64,000 nucleotides of DNA from JBEKYD01 sp049509915 (lineage in GTDB: Bacteria > Acidobacteriota > Terriglobia > Bryobacterales > Bryobacteraceae). The position numbers and the translations under genes were made by a program. Below, piece by piece: positions 16,564-25,271 of this stretch (within the stretch, counting starts at the first letter, position 1; each line of letters opens with the position of its first letter). The notes below the pieces were generated by a model. It saw nothing but the letters and a program-made list of their open reading frames with translations. It ran no database searches and had not been told where the DNA came from. The DNA lies in assembly GCA_049509915.1 (NCBI GenBank), contig JBEKZL010000020.1:4273-68272 (forward strand). Direction: 5' to 3'.

Positions 16564-17736
16564 ATGGCCCAAATTGCTTCCTCGGTGGAACGGGTTCCGC
16601 ATTCGCGCATTCGGGAATTGGCGGAGATTGCCATGCGGATGGATGGAGTGCTGCGGTTGTACTTCGGCGAATCGAACCAGCCTACGCCGGAGTACATCAA
16701 GCGGGCGGCCTGGCGCGCGATGGAGGACGGGTACACGTTTTACACCGAAAACGCGGGGCTGCCTTCGCTGCGGCAGGCCATCGCCAACCATCATGGGCGG
16801 CGGCAGAACGTGGAGATCGACCCGGAAACCGAGATCGTGGTGACGGCATCGGGAGTGCAGGCGCTGCACATGGGCATTCGCACAGTGCTCGACCCGGGCG
16901 ACGAGGCGCTGGTGCTGACACCGGCGTGGCCCAACGGAGCGTCGATCGTGGCCATGGCAAACGCTCGCGCAGTGGAGATCCCGCAGCCCCTCAATGGCCG
17001 CTATTCCATCGATTTTCCGGCGCTCGAAGCCGCTGTCAACCCGCGCACGCGGCTGCTGGTGTATATTTCGCCTTCGAATCCGCTGGGTTGGGTGGCCACC
17101 GAAGAAGAGCAGCGCAATCTACTCGATTTCGCGCGCCGCCACGATCTGTGGCTCCTGGCCGATGAAGTGTACGACCGGCTCTACTGGAAGGGAACCGAAG
17201 CGCTCCAGCCGGCTCCTTCGATTCTGCGCCTGGCAACGCGCCAGGACGCGGTGATGGTGGTGCAATCCTTTTCGAAGAGCTACTGCATGACCGGTTGGCG
17301 GCTGGGGTACCTGGTGAGCCGCCGCGACCTGATCGCGAAGGCCACCCAATTGAACGAATTCGTGGTTTCGCACGCGCCCAGCTTCACCCAGAAGGCCGCC
17401 GAGACGGCATTGGCGGAAGGGGAAGCGCCGCTGTGCGATATGCTTGCGCGGCTGCGCCGGAATCGCGATCTCTGCCTGGAGGCGCTGGGGTCGGTGCGCG
17501 GCGTGACCGTGCCGGCGCCCGAAGGGGCTTTCTACGTGTTCCCGCGCATCGATGGAGCCACCGATTCGTTCGCGCTGGCCAAACGGCTATTGCTCGAAAC
17601 CCGCGTGGGCGTGGCGCCGGGAGTGGCGTTCGGCGCGGGCGGGGAAGGCTCGCTGCGCATCTGTTATGCCGCCGGGGCGGAAGTCCTGGAGCCGGCCCTG
17701 GAACGGATACAAAAGTTCTTGCGCGCCGGGGCGTAG
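16564..17736 (+). CDS. Class I/II PLP-dependent aminotransferase (aspartate aminotransferase-like)
   Basis: A fold-type I PLP enzyme of 390 residues. The cofactor lysine is in SFSKSYCMTGWRLGYL, with the phosphate-binding arginine of the same motif. Other markers are YTENAGLPSLRQAIA, YISPSNPLGWVA, LLADEVYDRLYW (the PLP-pyridine aspartate) and the C-terminal LRICYAAG with the substrate-carboxylate arginine. NP in the conserved NPTG position reads NPLG. I chose the ATG at 16564; a TTG nine bases upstream is possible. Amino-donor specificity is not clear. Confidence 0.85.
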   Translation: MAQIASSVERVPHSRIRELAEIAMRMDGVLRLYFGESNQPTPEYIKRAAWRAMEDGYTFYTENAGLPSLRQAIANHHGRRQNVEIDPETEIVVTASGVQALHMGIRTVLDPGDEALVLTPAWPNGASIVAMANARAVEIPQPLNGRYSIDFPALEAAVNPRTRLLVYISPSNPLGWVATEEEQRNLLDFARRHDLWLLADEVYDRLYWKGTEALQPAPSILRLATRQDAVMVVQSFSKSYCMTGWRLGYLVSRRDLIAKATQLNEFVVSHAPSFTQKAAETALAEGEAPLCDMLARLRRNRDLCLEALGSVRGVTVPAPEGAFYVFPRIDGATDSFALAKRLLLETRVGVAPGVAFGAGGEGSLRICYAAGAEVLEPALERIQKFLRAGA

Positions 17737-17779
17737 TTCGTCATGATAAACAGGATCGTATCGGTGGAAAGGAACGGGC

Positions 17780-18184
17780 ATGTTCAAAGGCTTTAAGAAT
17801 TTTCTGATGCGCGGCAATGTGGTGGACCTGGCGGTTGCGGTGATCATCGGCGGTGCATTCGGCAAAGTGGTGACGGCGCTCACCACGGATTTTCTGACAC
17901 CCTTAATCGGGATTTTCGGCGGTACGCCGGATTTCAAGGGCGTTGTATTTACCCTGAATGGCAGCAAGTTTCTGATCGGCGATTTTGTCGACGCGCTGAT
18001 CGCCTTTATCATGGTGGCGGCAACCATTTACTTCTTCATCGTGGCGCCGATGAATGCTCTCGCAGCGCGGCGAAAGCGAGGTGAAGTGCCGCCCGACCCG
18101 ACTACCAAGAAATGCCCAGAGTGCTTGAGCGAGATCCCCCTGGCGGCGCGGCGCTGCGCCTTCTGCACCAGCACGCTGAGCTAG
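17780..18184 (+). CDS. mscL: Large-conductance mechanosensitive channel MscL with zinc-ribbon tail
   Basis: A 134-residue MscL that forms a pentameric inner-membrane pore released by hypo-osmotic stress. MFKGFKNFLMRGNVVDLAVAVIIGGAFGKVV is the classic N-terminal helix and first span (residues 1-31 here), and the second span is about residues 70-92. After the usual basic end of TM2 comes a four-cysteine zinc-ribbon-like tail, CPEC (112-115) and CAFC (126-129), in place of the usual C-terminal helix bundle. It is three bases upstream of an anion symporter on the same strand. Confidence 0.9.
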   Translation: MFKGFKNFLMRGNVVDLAVAVIIGGAFGKVVTALTTDFLTPLIGIFGGTPDFKGVVFTLNGSKFLIGDFVDALIAFIMVAATIYFFIVAPMNALAARRKRGEVPPDPTTKKCPECLSEIPLAARRCAFCTSTLS

Positions 18185-18187
18185 GGG

Positions 18188-19585
18188 ATGAGAACCGGCG
18201 GGCGGTGGTTGGCGGTTCTGATTCCGGGGCTCGTCCTGTACTTCATTCCGGTGCTGGGCCTGAACCCGGTGCAGGCCCATTTGCTGGCGATTTTTGTAGC
18301 TACCATCGTGGCGCTGGTGGCGCAGCCGGTTCCCATGGGCGTGTCGGTGCTGATTGCACTTACCTTGCTCGATTTCACCGGCACGCTCGCGCCGGGCAAG
18401 ATTTTCTCCGGGTTTTCCAACGTCACGGTCTGGCTGATTTTCACAGCATTCCTGTTTGCGCGCGCCGTAACCGGCACCGGTTTCGGGGCGCGGGTCGGTT
18501 ACCTGTTTGTGAGCCGGTTCGGGCGTAGTTCGCTCTCCCTGGGGTATTCGGTGGCCGCATCCGACCTGGTGCTGGCGCCGTTCGTTCCCTCCGATACAGC
18601 CCGCGGCGGCGGCATCGTCTTCCCCATCGCGCGCAGCATCGCCGCCGAGTTCGGCTCCGAGCCGGGACCGACCGCCGGCCGCATGGGCACGTTTCTGATG
18701 CTGTCTTCATTTCACACCACGTACACGGCGTCTGCGATGTTTCTAACCAGCATGGCGGCCAATCCCCTGATCGCCGACTTTGCGCGCCGGATTGGCCACC
18801 TGGAACTCACCTGGGTGCGCTGGTTCTCCGGTTCCGTGGTGCCGGGTTTTCTGACGCTGGCCATTGTTCCCTGGGTGATTCACAAGCTGTTTCCCCCGGA
18901 GATCCGCGACATGGCTCCGGCGCGGGAGCTGGCGCGGCGGGAACTCGAGAGGATGGGGCCGATGCGCCGCCCTGAAAAGTCTCTGCTGGTGGTGATCGTC
19001 GGGGTCATGGCCGGCTGGGTAACCTCTCCCTGGCACAGTATCCCCAATACGTTCGTGGCGCTGGCCGGGGTGTGCGCGCTGCTGCTTCTGCGGGTGCTCA
19101 CCTGGGAAGAACTGTTAGGGGAAAAGCGCGCCTGGGACGCGCTGGTTTGGTTTGCGGCCATGCTCATGATGTCCGACCAGCTCAATGAAACCGGCGTGAT
19201 CAAAATCTTTTCTGCCCGCCTCTTCAGCCACCTGGCGGGTTGGCCGTGGATCCTATCGCTGGTAGTGCTGGTGGCCGCCTATAACTACATACACTACGGT
19301 TTCGCCAGCATGACCGCCCAAGTAACGGCGCTTTACCCGGGTTTTCTGGCGGCGGCCCTGGCGGCAGGCGTGCCGCCGCTTCTGGCCGCGCTGCCGCTGG
19401 GCTATTTCTCGAGTCTCAATGCCGCTATGACGCACTATGGCACCGGTTCCGCGCCGGTATTTTTTGCCGGCGGCTACGTGAAGCAGGCAGCGTGGTGGCG
19501 GATCGGCCTCGTGATCTCGCTGGTGAATATGGCGATCTGGATGGGCGTCGGGATGTGGTGGTGGAAGCTGATCGGGCTGTGGTGA
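18188..19585 (+). CDS. DASS/SLC13-family anion:sodium symporter
   Basis: A 465-residue polytopic inner-membrane carrier of the divalent-anion:Na+ symporter family (2-oxoglutarate/malate translocator type). FVPSDTARGGGIVFPIARSIA matches the conserved SNT-type substrate/sodium motif region, and the second repeat has NYIHYGFASMTAQVTAL and SLNAAMTHYGTGSAPVFF. It would import dicarboxylates or a related anion. It starts three bases after mscL, so the two are probably co-transcribed, and it is convergent with the AraC-DinB gene. Confidence 0.8.
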   Translation: MRTGGRWLAVLIPGLVLYFIPVLGLNPVQAHLLAIFVATIVALVAQPVPMGVSVLIALTLLDFTGTLAPGKIFSGFSNVTVWLIFTAFLFARAVTGTGFGARVGYLFVSRFGRSSLSLGYSVAASDLVLAPFVPSDTARGGGIVFPIARSIAAEFGSEPGPTAGRMGTFLMLSSFHTTYTASAMFLTSMAANPLIADFARRIGHLELTWVRWFSGSVVPGFLTLAIVPWVIHKLFPPEIRDMAPARELARRELERMGPMRRPEKSLLVVIVGVMAGWVTSPWHSIPNTFVALAGVCALLLLRVLTWEELLGEKRAWDALVWFAAMLMMSDQLNETGVIKIFSARLFSHLAGWPWILSLVVLVAAYNYIHYGFASMTAQVTALYPGFLAAALAAGVPPLLAALPLGYFSSLNAAMTHYGTGSAPVFFAGGYVKQAAWWRIGLVISLVNMAIWMGVGMWWWKLIGLW

Positions 19586-19618
19586 GGGAGATAGCTTCCC
19601 GTCGGGGAAATAGCCGCT

Positions 19619-20569
19619 CTATTCAGCGGCAACCGCTCCGTTAAGGTCGCGGCTCCGGCTCGTGGCCGTGCGCTCGTAATCGATCGGATCGCCGAAACCG
19701 ACGTCGTCCACGCCCAGGCCGCGCAGAACCGCCGCGGCGGTGAGCCGCCGGTAGGAGTTGAAGGTGATCAGATGAGCCAGCATGCCGCCAAACGTAAAGC
19801 GCTCGGGCGGCTGGCACAGTTCGTCGACAAAGGTGTCATCCCAGCCGCCGCGCGCGCGCACCGTCGACAACACGCGCTGGAATTCGCAATCGGCTTGCTC
19901 GTAACGGGCCAGCATCTCCGCCGGGCTGAGCCGCCGCTTCATCTCGGGCACCGGGCTCGCGGCGATGGCCGCCGTCCACACTTCCTTTTCGAACACGATG
20001 CGGTCGAGCAACTCGCGCAGGCTGCGTTCCCTCTCGTGCCAGGGCAGCAGTTCCGGTGTAGAGATGGGACAGTCGAGTTGTTCATCGGTAAGCTGGCGTG
20101 CGTGCTCCAGCAGTTTACGGGTATGCCAGGTTTCGTAGCCGGCGAATCGGTCGAACAGATCCATTTCGAGTGCTCCTTTCGAGAGGGAACCGGGGGCGAA
20201 GAAATGAACGCCGCTGGCACCTGCCAGCCGGAAGTGCAACAGGCCCATCCCGCGGTAGAGACTGGGCGACACGCCGAACGCTTTGCGGAACGTGCGCGTG
20301 AAAGCTTCGAGTGAGCCGTAGTGAGCGTCCAGGGCGACGTCGGTGATGGCGTTGCCGGTGTGCCCTAACTGCCACGCCGCCCGCTCCAGCAACAGGCGCC
20401 GGCGCATTGCCGCGGGCGTTTCTTCGAGCATGGCCCGAAATACACGGTGGAACTGGGTCCGGCTCTGAAAGGCGCGCCGCGCCAGCTCGCGCGTCTCGCC
20501 GACCGTATCGAGCGATTCCGCCACCACCTGTCGCAGCCGTTCCGCCTCGCGTTGTCTCTTCACCCTCAA
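19619..20569 (-). CDS. AraC-type regulator fused to a DinB-like domain
   Basis: A 316-residue protein. Residues about 1-110 form an AraC-type double helix-turn-helix (RELARRAFQSRTQFHRVFRAM and ITDVALDAHYGSLEAFTRTFRKAFGVSP, each a recognition unit). The rest resembles the DinB/YfiT four-helix fold, with histidines in YETWHTRKLLEHARQL and GMLAHLITFNSYRRL that could be metal ligands. DNA binding at the N terminus is unusual for AraC proteins, which normally end with it. The start is uncertain (TTG at 20569 or GTG at 20563). The last residues, SRDLNGAVAAE, are encoded by a dispersed repeat (19628-19655). Confidence 0.7.
   Translation of the reverse strand: MRVKRQREAERLRQVVAESLDTVGETRELARRAFQSRTQFHRVFRAMLEETPAAMRRRLLLERAAWQLGHTGNAITDVALDAHYGSLEAFTRTFRKAFGVSPSLYRGMGLLHFRLAGASGVHFFAPGSLSKGALEMDLFDRFAGYETWHTRKLLEHARQLTDEQLDCPISTPELLPWHERERSLRELLDRIVFEKEVWTAAIAASPVPEMKRRLSPAEMLARYEQADCEFQRVLSTVRARGGWDDTFVDELCQPPERFTFGGMLAHLITFNSYRRLTAAAVLRGLGVDDVGFGDPIDYERTATSRSRDLNGAVAAE
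19628..19655. repeat. CCGCTCC/GGTCGCGG dispersed repeat, copy A (inside a coding end)
   Basis: Copy of a short dispersed repeat with consensus near CCGCTCCCTTACGGTCGCGG. Other copies are at 33057-33084, 35260-35281, 53376-53405 and 59750-59778, with a weaker one at 21101-21130. This copy supplies the final codons of the AraC-DinB gene. Confidence 0.5.
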
Positions 20570-20702
20570 TTGGTTTCCTGGCAGAATCGTATCACCACCA
20601 GCGCGAAACGCGCCTGATCTTTCGTCCCAAAATTTCCGGCCGGATATGGGCGGTAATTCTCAGGCTTAGAGCCCGTGCCGCCTGAGGTATCATGTCACAC
20701 AT

Positions 20703-21041
20703 ATGCGTACACTGCTGCTTTCGCTGTTATGTTTGATTCCGATCTGCGCCGCGCCTCCGCAAGGCGGTGGCGGGCCCAAAAACCTGAAGCTCCTGAAACC
20801 CGAAGACCTGCGCGCCGGCATTATGCGCGTCTATACAGTCTCGCTTGGTGTGCATTGCGATTTCTGCCACGTACAGGATCGCGCCAGCGACGAGAATCCA
20901 CATAAGAACGTCGCGCGCCACATGATCGAGATCACCCGCGACATCAATAGCAAGTTCTCGGATGGCAAGGAGCACGTGACCTGCTTCACCTGTCACCGCG
21001 GAGCGCAAGAGCCGCTAACGGCGGCGCCTCCGGCCCAGTAA
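20703..21041 (+). CDS. Small secreted c-type cytochrome
   Basis: A 112-residue protein with an N-terminal signal peptide (about residues 1-17) and two haem-binding motifs, CDFCH at 52-56 and CFTCH at 94-98. The spacing and the PEDLRAGIMRVYTVSLGVHC lead-in are like the photosynthetic-reaction-centre cytochrome c subunit domain that Acidobacteriota carry in non-photosynthetic contexts. Methionines at 41 and 74 could be axial ligands. It would carry electrons in the periplasm; its partner is unknown and no oxidase or reductase gene is adjacent. Confidence 0.8.
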   Translation: MRTLLLSLLCLIPICAAPPQGGGGPKNLKLLKPEDLRAGIMRVYTVSLGVHCDFCHVQDRASDENPHKNVARHMIEITRDINSKFSDGKEHVTCFTCHRGAQEPLTAAPPAQ

Positions 21042-21147
21042 TGGCGCCCGTCGATCGATGCGCATGAGCCGCCGCCGAACATACAGATACTCCATTCACC
21101 GGCGACCGCTCCCTGGGGTTGCGGAAGCAGCGGCTTGGCGCACCGGG

Positions 21148-24036
21148 CTATTTATCGTCGCCGGCAGGCTCGTTGTTTCCGGCCGGTGCGCCGCGAGGAT
21201 CGGGTTTCACCATAACCGGCTGGGTATAGGTCTGGCCGTTTACGGTTAGGCGCACGGTATAGGGACCGGGCGGCAAGGCTGCGGTGCCGCGTCCGCCGCC
21301 ACCTGCGCGTCCGCCGCGTCCGCCTGCGGTTTCATCTGGAGCGGCTCCCGCCGGATGGCAAGCGTCCACCGCCGGCGGAGCGGCCGCCCCACGTCCGAAG
21401 CCGCGGCGTCCGCCCGCGGCACCGAGGGCAAAGCGATGCATTCCAGCAGCGGCTGAAGGCGGCGTGGCCGGCGGCATCCAAGCGGCCTCCACGTTCAGAG
21501 TTTCGGTATTGGGCGGCTGCACCGGCGTGTCGCTGGCCGCGCAGGCGCGCACCGCTCCTCTGCCATCCACCAGTTCCAGCTTGAGCGGCCGGCTGGCGGC
21601 GCTCTTGAGCCAGTAGTAGGCCACTACGCCAGAGGGTGGATTCTGCAATTGCGGTTCATCGTGCGGCATGGGCGTGCCGTTCATACTGCCGGCACGGAGG
21701 AAGTAGGTTACGCCGGGTTGGAACAGGTGCGCACTGGAGGTAACGATCCGGGTGCCTTGAGCGGCGATTTGCCGCAGAGGCGCCATCTGGTCCAGCACCC
21801 AGAAGCCGCGCCCGTGGGTGGCAATATCCAGGTCGTCGCCATGCACCACGATGTCGCGAACCGAGGTGACCGGCATGTTGTTCTGCAGCGACTGCCAAAG
21901 CTCCCCGTCGTTGAAAGAGACATAAACCCGCAACTCGGTGGCGGCGTAAAGCAGCCCCTTGGTTTGGGGATCTTCTTTTACCGAGTTGACATAGGCGCCT
22001 TCGGGAATCCCGCCAACCACGTTCCGCCACGTCTTGCCACCATCGTGAGTGCGATAGATATACGGCTTGTTATCGGCGAGGCGATGGCGGTCGACAGACG
22101 CGTAGGCGGTTTCGACATCGAAATGGCCGGCTTCAATCTGAGACACCTTACTCCAGGCGGTCATGGCCGGAGGGGTGACGCCGCTCCAGTTCTTGCCATC
22201 GTCGCGGGTGACGTAAATCAGGCCGTCGTCGGTGCCCGCCCAGACAGTGGCGGCGGCAAGCGGTGAAGGGCCGATGGTATAGACCACACCGAAACGGCTG
22301 GTCATGGGCTGGTCGATATCTTTGGCCGTGGCCGGGTCAAGCGTGGCGGGCACGGCCGGATTCACGCGCGCCAGGTCGGGGCTGATTTTTTGCCAGGTAC
22401 GGCCGCGGTCGCGCGAGCGCATCACGAATTGGTTGGCGTAATAAAGCGCCTCGTCGGCTTGGGAGAAGACCTGGGGCAGCGTCCATGTCTTGCGGTCCGG
22501 ATCGTCGGGATCGGGCGGAGGCAGTCGCCCGCCAAGCGGCACGGAAATGTTGAGCGCCTGGTCGCAACGCCCGGCGCCTTCGCCATAGAGAATGTTGCCG
22601 TCCTTTGGGTCGGGCAGGACCGTCGCGCTTTCGCCGGCCAGACAGGTGGGTTCCCAGTTGCGGAAACTGAGCAGCCCCTGGCGGGACCAGGTGCTGACGC
22701 CCACGCCGCCGCTATCCTGCTGCGCGCCGTAGAGCCAGTAGGGGAAGCGATTGTCGGCAGTCACGTGATAAATCTGGGCGGTGGGCTGGTTGTACCAGGA
22801 ACTCCAGGTTCTGCCGCGGTCGACGCTCACCACGGTACCCTGGTCGCTCGACAGCACCATGCGGTTAGGGTCTTTGGGATTGATCCAGAGCTGATGGTAA
22901 TCGTCGCCGCCGGGCGCGCCTTTGAGAGGCACAAAGGTCTTGCCGCTATCGGTGGTCAGGTAGGTAGCGGTGTTGATAACGTAAGCGCGGTCGGGGTCGA
23001 TGGGATCCACGGTGACGGCTTCGAAATACCAGCCGCGGCCCCAGAGCCGGCTCTCGTTGTTGACCAGTTTCCAGGTGGCGCCGGCGTCGTTCGAAACGTA
23101 GACGCCGCCACTCGGTGTTGTCGCGCCGGGTCCCGCGCCTCCCCGCAATGGAGGCGCCACGGCGCTGCCGAGGTCGTCAACCACCGCCCATAGGCGATTG
23201 GGATTGCCGCGTGCGACCGCGATCCCGATTTTGCCCACGAATTCGTCGTGGGGCAATCCGCCCGTCAGTTGCTTCCAGGTGTCGCCGCCGTCGGTGGATT
23301 TGAAGAGGCCGCCGCCGGGCATATTGGAAGGCGCGTAGACCGACCACGGTGGCCGGCGCGTGGCCCACAGGGAAGCGTAGAGCACTCGCGGATTTTTCGG
23401 ATCGAGGGCTACATCGATGGCGCCGACATTGTCGGGATCGTTGGCCTGGAACAGAATTTTCTGCCAGGTGGCGCCGCCATCGGTCGAGCGGTAGAGGCCG
23501 CGGTCCGGGTTCGGTTCGTAGACGTGGCCAAGCACGGCGACGTAGACGCGGTCGGGATTGGCCGGGTCGACCACCACGCGCCCGATATGTTCGGAGGCTT
23601 CCAGGCCGATGTGGGTCCAGGTCTTGCCGGCGTCGGTGGATTTATACATCCCGATGCCGTAGGAGTGCTGGCTGCGGATGTCGGGCTCGCCTGTTCCCAC
23701 ATAGACCACATTGGGCCGCGAAGGGGCCACAGCGATGGCGCCGATCGAGCCGATCGGGATGCCCTGGTCGGAGATGGGGGACCAGCTGCGGCCGGCGTTT
23801 TCCGTCTTCCACACGCCGCCGCCAACCGAGCCGGAATAGAAGCTGTCGGATTCGGCCGCGTGGCCGGCGACGGCAAAAGTGCGTCCGCCGCGCATGGGCC
23901 CCACATCGCGCCACTCGAGCCCGGCGAGCAACGCGCTGGGGTAGGGATTCACGGAGGGCATCTGGGCCACTCCCACTCCCGCCACCACGAGACAAAGCGA
24001 TGCGAAAGGAACCAGCCAACCACGCCGACCAACCAT
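21148..24036 (-). CDS. Secreted BNR/VPS10-like beta-propeller protein
   Basis: A 962-residue secreted protein with a signal peptide (residues about 1-24) followed by many BNR/sortilin-type propeller blades with Asp-box motifs such as STDAGKTW, STDGGATW, STDGGDTW, SNDAGATW, DDGKNWSG and HDGGKTWRNV. It ends with a C-terminal beta domain. A Gly/Arg/Ala-rich insert (GRRGFGRGAAAPP...GGRGGRAGGGGRG), roughly residues 870-920, interrupts the last domain. Acidobacterial genomes carry many such proteins; a peptidase or glycosidase role has been suggested for some, but I cannot assign an activity here. Confidence 0.8.
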   Translation of the reverse strand: MVGRRGWLVPFASLCLVVAGVGVAQMPSVNPYPSALLAGLEWRDVGPMRGGRTFAVAGHAAESDSFYSGSVGGGVWKTENAGRSWSPISDQGIPIGSIGAIAVAPSRPNVVYVGTGEPDIRSQHSYGIGMYKSTDAGKTWTHIGLEASEHIGRVVVDPANPDRVYVAVLGHVYEPNPDRGLYRSTDGGATWQKILFQANDPDNVGAIDVALDPKNPRVLYASLWATRRPPWSVYAPSNMPGGGLFKSTDGGDTWKQLTGGLPHDEFVGKIGIAVARGNPNRLWAVVDDLGSAVAPPLRGGAGPGATTPSGGVYVSNDAGATWKLVNNESRLWGRGWYFEAVTVDPIDPDRAYVINTATYLTTDSGKTFVPLKGAPGGDDYHQLWINPKDPNRMVLSSDQGTVVSVDRGRTWSSWYNQPTAQIYHVTADNRFPYWLYGAQQDSGGVGVSTWSRQGLLSFRNWEPTCLAGESATVLPDPKDGNILYGEGAGRCDQALNISVPLGGRLPPPDPDDPDRKTWTLPQVFSQADEALYYANQFVMRSRDRGRTWQKISPDLARVNPAVPATLDPATAKDIDQPMTSRFGVVYTIGPSPLAAATVWAGTDDGLIYVTRDDGKNWSGVTPPAMTAWSKVSQIEAGHFDVETAYASVDRHRLADNKPYIYRTHDGGKTWRNVVGGIPEGAYVNSVKEDPQTKGLLYAATELRVYVSFNDGELWQSLQNNMPVTSVRDIVVHGDDLDIATHGRGFWVLDQMAPLRQIAAQGTRIVTSSAHLFQPGVTYFLRAGSMNGTPMPHDEPQLQNPPSGVVAYYWLKSAASRPLKLELVDGRGAVRACAASDTPVQPPNTETLNVEAAWMPPATPPSAAAGMHRFALGAAGGRRGFGRGAAAPPAVDACHPAGAAPDETAGGRGGRAGGGGRGTAALPPGPYTVRLTVNGQTYTQPVMVKPDPRGAPAGNNEPAGDDK

Positions 24037-24212
24037 TCCGATTTGCTCCTATGCGGCCGGGTTTGATAGCCAGCCGAATGGAAACACTGTACCAGAAGCG
24101 GCCCGGGCGGCGGGCGCGACCAACATTTACGGCGAAAGCCCGGCGCATCACACGGGCATTCGGGGAACCGCCTCGCCACAAGCTTGCTACACTTCCTTTG
24201 AGTAGGCTGGAA

Positions 24213-24227
24213 GCCGCGCTTCGCGGC
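24213..24227. repeat. Short GC hairpin upstream of dhaK
   Basis: GCCGCG and CGCGGC with a CTT loop form a compact hairpin in the 235-base gap between the divergent BNR gene and dhaK. There is no T-run. It may be a repeat remnant; no promoter was confidently identified in this gap. Confidence 0.35.
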
Positions 24228-24271
24228 ATCCAAGACGGCCGCTTGATCCGATTCGGAAAGCGACGGCAAAC

Positions 24272-25270
24272 ATGAAGAAAATTCTCAATAGCCCCACCGA
24301 TTACGTCAACGAAATGCTGGACGGGCTTTGCGCCGCCCACCCGCAATACTACCGCCGCACCGGCGCCGAGGGGCGGGTTGTGGTAAGTACCGGCGCCCCG
24401 ATCGGCGGCAAGGTGGGGATTGTGACCGGCGGCGGTTCCGGTCACCTGCCGGTGTTCACCGGCTACCTGGGAGCGGGCCTGGCTGACGCCTGCGCCATCG
24501 GCGATGTTTTTTCCTCTCCCGGCGTGGACCTGATGACCGATGCCATTCGCGCCGCCGATGGGGGTGCCGGCGTTCTCCGGCTTTACGGCAACTACGGCGG
24601 GGACCGTATGAATTTCGATATGGCCGGTGAGATGGTGGAAATGGAAGGCATCCGCACCACCACCGTACTGGTGGCCGACGATATCTCAAGCGCCAGGCCC
24701 GAGGAACGGCACAAGCGCCGCGGCGTGGCCGGGCTGGTCCTTTGTTACAAGATGGCTGGAGCCAAGGCCGCCGCCGGCGCCTCGCTGGACGAAGTCACAT
24801 CCCTGGCGCAAAAGGCCGCGGACAGTTGCCGCTCGGTGGGGGTTGCGCTGACACCCTGTACGGTGCCTTGCGCCGGGCGGCCGACCTTCACTATCGGTGA
24901 AGACGAGATGGAAATCGGCATGGGCATTCACGGCGAGCCCGGCGTGCGGCGCGGGCCGCTGCGCACGGCCGATGAAATTGTGGCCGAAATGATCGATATG
25001 CTATTGGCGGATATGCCACTCGGCGCCGGCGACCGGGTTGCGGTGTTGGTGAACAGCCTGGGCGCGACGCCGCTCGAGGAGTTGTACATTGCCTATCGAT
25101 ATGTGGCGGCGAAGCTCGCCGGATTGGGCGTTATCGTGGTTTCGCCGCTGGTCGGCCGATATGCCACTTCGATGGAAATGGCGGGCATGTCGATCACCTT
25201 CGCGAAGCTCGACGCCGAACTGGAGGAGCTGTTGAAGGCGCCATGCGACTGCCCGTTTCTGAAGGTGTGA
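24272..25270 (+). CDS. dhaK: Dihydroxyacetone kinase subunit DhaK
   Basis: A 332-residue substrate-binding subunit that forms a covalent hemiaminal with a ketose. GGGSGH at 53-58, YGNYGGDRMNFDMA at about 105-118 and the catalytic histidine H220 in GIHGEPG are all present. Followed two bases later by dhaL. No dhaM or other PTS gene is nearby, so phosphate probably comes from ATP bound to DhaL. DhaK-like kinases also act on erythrulose or other C4 ketoses, so the substrate is not fixed. Confidence 0.88.
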   Translation: MKKILNSPTDYVNEMLDGLCAAHPQYYRRTGAEGRVVVSTGAPIGGKVGIVTGGGSGHLPVFTGYLGAGLADACAIGDVFSSPGVDLMTDAIRAADGGAGVLRLYGNYGGDRMNFDMAGEMVEMEGIRTTTVLVADDISSARPEERHKRRGVAGLVLCYKMAGAKAAAGASLDEVTSLAQKAADSCRSVGVALTPCTVPCAGRPTFTIGEDEMEIGMGIHGEPGVRRGPLRTADEIVAEMIDMLLADMPLGAGDRVAVLVNSLGATPLEELYIAYRYVAAKLAGLGVIVVSPLVGRYATSMEMAGMSITFAKLDAELEELLKAPCDCPFLKV

Positions 25271-25271
25271 C

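Noticed and set aside
16410..17165. Second plus-strand frame overlapping the aminotransferase start
   Set aside because: It is out of frame with the PLP enzyme, whose lysine motif and full-length fold explain the DNA.
19586..19618. Terminator between the convergent symporter and AraC-DinB genes
   Set aside because: Only a five-base stem (TTCCC/GGGAA) and no T-tract.
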